Assembly: GCF_018687195.1 (NCBI RefSeq)
Contig: NZ_CP061321.1
Span: 1,364,001-1,428,000, forward strand
DNA: 64,000 bases
Direction: 5' to 3'
Origin: Polynucleobacter sp. MWH-UH2A
Lineage (GTDB): Bacteria > Pseudomonadota > Gammaproteobacteria > Burkholderiales > Burkholderiaceae
Shown: one piece after another, positions 60,828 through 64,000 of the stretch
Layout of the letters: every line of letters begins with the position of its first letter
Position numbering within the stretch: position 1 is the first letter of the stretch
Position numbers and translations under genes: made by a program
The notes under the pieces: model-generated
What the model saw: only the letters and a program-made list of their open reading frames with translations
Database searches by the model: none
What the model was told of the DNA's origin: nothing

Positions 60828-62324
60828 ATGCGCCAACACTCACCATCAAGCTGGGCTGCAATCAGTATTTGTATTGCGGCATTGATGCACTTTGCCCTAG
60901 GCTTTGCAATTGAATTTTCAGTAGATGAGGCTCACTATGCCTTATATGCACAACATCTTGCTTGGAGCTACTTTGATCATCCGCCATTAGTTGGCTGGAT
61001 ACAGTGGCCACTCGTTGTCCTTACATCATCAGAAGGAATCATTCGACTCGTACCAGAACTCCTTTGGGTAATTTCGTGTTATCTGGTTTACCAAGTCACA
61101 TTAGAAATCCACCATTTAATCCAAGGTAGAAATGCCGGCTACCTAACCAGCGCTCTGCCTTCTCAAAATACCTGTGGATTAATGGCCGTACTTGCCATTA
61201 TTGCCGCGCCCATTCCTCACATTCTCGCAATCGGCTTACTACCCGATACTTTACTTGCGCCACTAAGTCTTGGATTAATGTTGATGGCAATTCGCTGGCT
61301 CACTAAAGATCGCTTTAGTACTCGCGACTGGATTTTGACTGGCATCCTATTAGGTCTATCTGGCTTAAGCAAATACACGGCCATTTTTAGCGCTTTTGCC
61401 TTCCTGTTTGTATTCTTAAGCGGCCCCAGAAAATCTTGGCTCAATACAGCGGGATTTTGGCTGGCTGCCATCATCGCCCTTTTCTTCATTAGCCCTATTC
61501 TTTATTGGAATTGGGCTAATGACTGGATCTCATTTAAGTATCAAATTGCTCATGGTGCAGGCGGTGCATGGCTATGGCGAAGATTGCTAGCTTATATTGG
61601 CGTACAGGTCTTGGTTTACGGTCCGCTATTACTTCTTGGCGCATATTTATTTATTAAACATTGCATTCATGGCGCCAAACTTTCTATATGGGCTTTGCTG
61701 GGATTTTTTGCAATCCCATTTGTCATCTTCGCGACGCTCGCTGGAGGAGGCGGTCTGCCACATTGGACATCACCCGCATGGTTTTGTCTTGCTCCTTTTG
61801 CTGGCATTGGCTTAGCCAAGGCATGGACAACTCAACATCGCCGTCTCATACAAATTCTTTTTATCTCTCAAGTAGCGCTTTGTTGTATGGGGTTTGTCTA
61901 CGTACTTTCTGGCGGCATCAATTCAAGTGCGATTAAAGCGAACCCAGTTGCAGATCTATATGGCTGGAAATTAGCAGGACAAAAGGCGGCCCAACTCACA
62001 CAAGCAACAAAAGCCCAAGGAATCGCCGTACAAAACTGGACATTGGGAAGCAGAGCCGCATGGTATGCAAAGCCAACCCCAGTTTTTGTATTGGACCAAC
62101 GACAAGACCAATTTGATGTTTGGTTTGGCAAACTACCTCCAGGAGCAAACATCCTGCTAATTAACTGGTCTGGGATGCCCTTTTCGGCTCCAGTGGGAAC
62201 CCAAGACTCTTTTGAGCGTTGTGAACCCCTAGACAGTCTAGAGGTTGTGCGTTTTGGGCAAATTTTGTCTAAATTTGACTTTAGCCTCTGTAGCAACTGG
62301 CAAGCCTCTGGGTTAGCGAAGTAA
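60828..62324 (+). CDS. GT39/ArnT-like membrane glycosyltransferase
   Basis: 498-residue membrane protein with about ten helices. FSVDEAHYALYAQHLAWSYFDHPPLVGWI near residue 30 is the acidic/FDHPP motif of polyprenyl-phosphate-dependent GT39/83 glycosyltransferases. A soluble C-terminal domain follows. It would transfer a sugar from a lipid carrier outside the cytoplasm, probably to lipid A, a glycan or protein. The next genes also look like surface-glycan genes. Confidence 0.85.
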   Translation: MRQHSPSSWAAISICIAALMHFALGFAIEFSVDEAHYALYAQHLAWSYFDHPPLVGWIQWPLVVLTSSEGIIRLVPELLWVISCYLVYQVTLEIHHLIQGRNAGYLTSALPSQNTCGLMAVLAIIAAPIPHILAIGLLPDTLLAPLSLGLMLMAIRWLTKDRFSTRDWILTGILLGLSGLSKYTAIFSAFAFLFVFLSGPRKSWLNTAGFWLAAIIALFFISPILYWNWANDWISFKYQIAHGAGGAWLWRRLLAYIGVQVLVYGPLLLLGAYLFIKHCIHGAKLSIWALLGFFAIPFVIFATLAGGGGLPHWTSPAWFCLAPFAGIGLAKAWTTQHRRLIQILFISQVALCCMGFVYVLSGGINSSAIKANPVADLYGWKLAGQKAAQLTQATKAQGIAVQNWTLGSRAAWYAKPTPVFVLDQRQDQFDVWFGKLPPGANILLINWSGMPFSAPVGTQDSFERCEPLDSLEVVRFGQILSKFDFSLCSNWQASGLAK

Positions 62325-62373
62325 ATCGTCAAAATTCAAGACCTTAGGCGCCCAAAGCATTATCCTTACGCCT

Positions 62374-63423
62374 ATGCGTTCACAAGTTACATCCACCCCA
62401 AATCCTAAAGACTCTGCTGGGTGGAAATCTATTCTGAAACGTGCATGGCCAACGATTCGAATCGTGCTGTCAGTTGCCCTGCTTTGGAAAGCGACCAGCG
62501 GAATTGATTGGCACACCCTCCTTGATTCAGAGATCAAGATGGAGCCTATCTGGCTAGTTGCCGCAATGCTTGCGATTTGCTGCGCGTTTATTTGTGGCGG
62601 CTTACGCTGGGGCTTTCTGATGCGCAGTGTGGGATTTCAGGGAAGCCTATTTAAATACATTGCGCTGTACTTTGCGGGCGGCTTAATTAATCAAGGTCTA
62701 CCAAGCACTCTTGGCGGAGATAGTTATCGCGCAATTACTGCTACACACCTTAATAGCGCTGGCAATCTTAGTGAAACAAAAGAGCTAGACCAAGAGTTAC
62801 ATCATTCTGTTGACCTTGAGCATGCAACTCCAAAATTGCGTTTGAGTTTTGCCATGGTGCTCGTGGATCGCCTACTAGGACTGGCAGGCAATAATTTATT
62901 AGGTGGGCTTGGACTTATTTTGGGCGGCGCCACCCTTGCAGCCTGGGGACAAAATCTTGGCTATGCCGTAGTAGCAGTAATGATACTGGCTGGACTAATA
63001 ATTGCCTTGGTTTTAGCCTGGAAGCCCACAACCGAACTATTACAGAAGTTACTGACTCGTTTAAATATGGGCAACGCTATGCCGGGCATACGCCTCGCCT
63101 TCTCATGGCCAATGAATATTGCACAAGCAATTTTCGCGATTGCAATTCACGGATTTATTATTTTGGCCTTTGGTTTTTGCTTAAGAGCTTATGGTGCCGA
63201 AGCACCAATCTCTAGCTTAATGATCGGGCTACCTGCATTAAGTCTTTTATTAATGCTACCAATTAGTATTTCTGGATGGGGTCTGCGTGAAGCAACCCTA
63301 TCTTCAGTCTTGGCACTTTGGGGAGTTAGTCCATCACTCACAGTGCTCGCCTCAATGAGTTATGGCGCACTTACTGTGATATCTGTTTTACCAGGCGCAT
63401 ACTTTTTACTGAAACGAAAATAA
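62374..63423 (+). CDS. flippase-like (COG0392) membrane protein
   Basis: 349-residue membrane protein with about eight helices. ALYFAGGLINQGLPSTLGGDSYRA and LLMLPISISGWGLREATLSSVLALWGVS match the lysylphosphatidylglycerol synthase/AglD transmembrane family. It lacks the soluble synthase domain, so lipid or glycolipid transport is more likely than aminoacyl transfer. Probably in one operon with the flanking glycosyltransferase genes. Confidence 0.85.
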   Translation: MRSQVTSTPNPKDSAGWKSILKRAWPTIRIVLSVALLWKATSGIDWHTLLDSEIKMEPIWLVAAMLAICCAFICGGLRWGFLMRSVGFQGSLFKYIALYFAGGLINQGLPSTLGGDSYRAITATHLNSAGNLSETKELDQELHHSVDLEHATPKLRLSFAMVLVDRLLGLAGNNLLGGLGLILGGATLAAWGQNLGYAVVAVMILAGLIIALVLAWKPTTELLQKLLTRLNMGNAMPGIRLAFSWPMNIAQAIFAIAIHGFIILAFGFCLRAYGAEAPISSLMIGLPALSLLLMLPISISGWGLREATLSSVLALWGVSPSLTVLASMSYGALTVISVLPGAYFLLKRK

Positions 63424-63437
63424 TCTAAAGCAAAACT

Positions 63438-64000
63438 ATGGCTATTAGCGTGAATACTATGCGAGCAATTGATCATTGGGTTGGAGTACCCCTATGTGCA
63501 ATTGTGAGCCCTGTGGTGGCATTAATGGACCGCGTAAAAAGCATCTTTAGTCGCGAGTCTGATGCACCTAAAAAACTACTCTTTATTGAGCTATCAGAAA
63601 TGGGAAGTGCGATTTTGGTAGATCCGGCCATGCGGAATGCACAAGCACGTGGCGCCGAGATCTTCTTCTTAATCTTTAAAAGCAATCGCGCGAGTCTCAC
63701 CTTACTCAACACAGTCAAACCAGAAAATATCTTCACCATTGACTCTTCTAGCCTCGGCGGTCTCATCAAAGATACTTTGCGCTTTTTGATTTTGGCTCGC
63801 TATCACCGCATTGATACCGTCATCGATTTGGAGCTATTCTCACGGTTCACCGCCCTTCTTACAGGTCTATGTGGTGCCCGTAAACGCGTTGGCTATCACA
63901 TCTTTCATGGTGAAGGTTTATGGCGCGGTTTTATGTTGACGCGTAAAGTGCACTACAACCCGCACATTCACATTACTAAAAACTTTTTGTCCCTTATTCA
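63438..64000 (+). CDS. GT9-like glycosyltransferase, 3' end outside window
   Basis: At least 187 residues, open to the window end. After an N-terminal region comes KKLLFIELSEMGSAILVDPAM, then FTIDSSSLGGLIKDTL, TVIDLELFSRFTALLTGLCGARKRVGYH and FMLTRKVHYNPHIHITKNF. This layout resembles glycosyltransferase family 9 (heptosyltransferase-like). It starts 14 bp after the flippase-like gene. The catalytic C-terminal half is not visible, so the activity is provisional. Confidence 0.72.
   Translation, partial: MAISVNTMRAIDHWVGVPLCAIVSPVVALMDRVKSIFSRESDAPKKLLFIELSEMGSAILVDPAMRNAQARGAEIFFLIFKSNRASLTLLNTVKPENIFTIDSSSLGGLIKDTLRFLILARYHRIDTVIDLELFSRFTALLTGLCGARKRVGYHIFHGEGLWRGFMLTRKVHYNPHIHITKNFLSLI

Noticed and set aside
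1..64000. tRNA, rRNA, insertion sequence, prophage, CRISPR or toxin-antitoxin elements
   Set aside because: No gap is large enough or structured enough for RNA genes or arrays, and no transposase, integrase, phage or toxin motif was found.

Overview
The window looks like a contiguous piece of a free-living, aerobic betaproteobacterial chromosome. The compact layout, modest GC by eye, three orphan Bug-type tricarboxylate receptors, FDH accessory genes encoding DUF3305/DUF3306, and the many Burkholderiales-like proteins point to a Polynucleobacter-like freshwater bacterium. That assignment is inference from protein style; no rRNA or other marker gene is present. I see no tRNA, rRNA, insertion sequence, prophage or CRISPR array. 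No gene-free stretch exceeds about 180 bp. Several convergent genes share or abut their stop codons.

Left part (1-10.9 kb): small housekeeping and accessory genes. These are a Trp-rich TIGR02450 protein, a phasin-like protein, a truncated haemoglobin, a Bug receptor, TerC, a LOG/ion-channel/HI0933-flavoprotein run, a polar amino-acid-type binding protein, a beta-CASP nuclease, NnrD and a DMT exporter.

10.9-17.7 kb: a minus-strand tricarballylate-type locus (tcuA, tcuB, fumarylacetoacetase-family hydrolase, Bug receptor, class V aminotransferase), flanked by a DMT transporter. 17.7-20.5 kb: an FMN hydroxyacid dehydrogenase, a DUF4239 protein that probably starts at AUU, and a cytochrome b561 with a small membrane partner behind a good Fur box. 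20.5-23.6 kb: oxyR divergent from rubrerythrin, rubredoxin and rubredoxin reductase, a complete peroxide-reducing chain.

23.6-41 kb: a PuuD-like membrane protein, a third Bug receptor and 3-hydroxybutyrate dehydrogenase, then a divergent catabolic island. On the minus strand lies a CoxG/CoxM/CoxS/CoxL-type molybdenum hydroxylase. On the plus strand lie a TetR regulator, a VOC protein, a dihydroxypyridine-monooxygenase-like flavoprotein and a five-gene branched-chain/amide-type ABC importer. After yqaA come an acyl-CoA dehydrogenase and a CaiB/BaiF CoA-transferase behind a perfect 12-bp inverted repeat. I regard the island as the best candidate for an undescribed pathway.

41-55.6 kb: cardiolipin synthase, an EEP-family phosphatase, a BFD-like ferredoxin and tungstate-type tupBC. 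Then comes a large minus-strand formate dehydrogenase system: Mrp, DUF3305, DUF3306, a polyferredoxin, a TorD-like chaperone, a small Tat-signal protein, FdhA (Cys, not Sec), FdhB, a lipoprotein, FdhC and a small secreted protein. 55.7-64 kb: PiT phosphate permease with its DUF47 partner, divergent copZ/copA, a DUF3047 lipoprotein, and cell-surface glycan genes (GT39, a flippase-like membrane protein, and a GT9-like gene cut by the window end).
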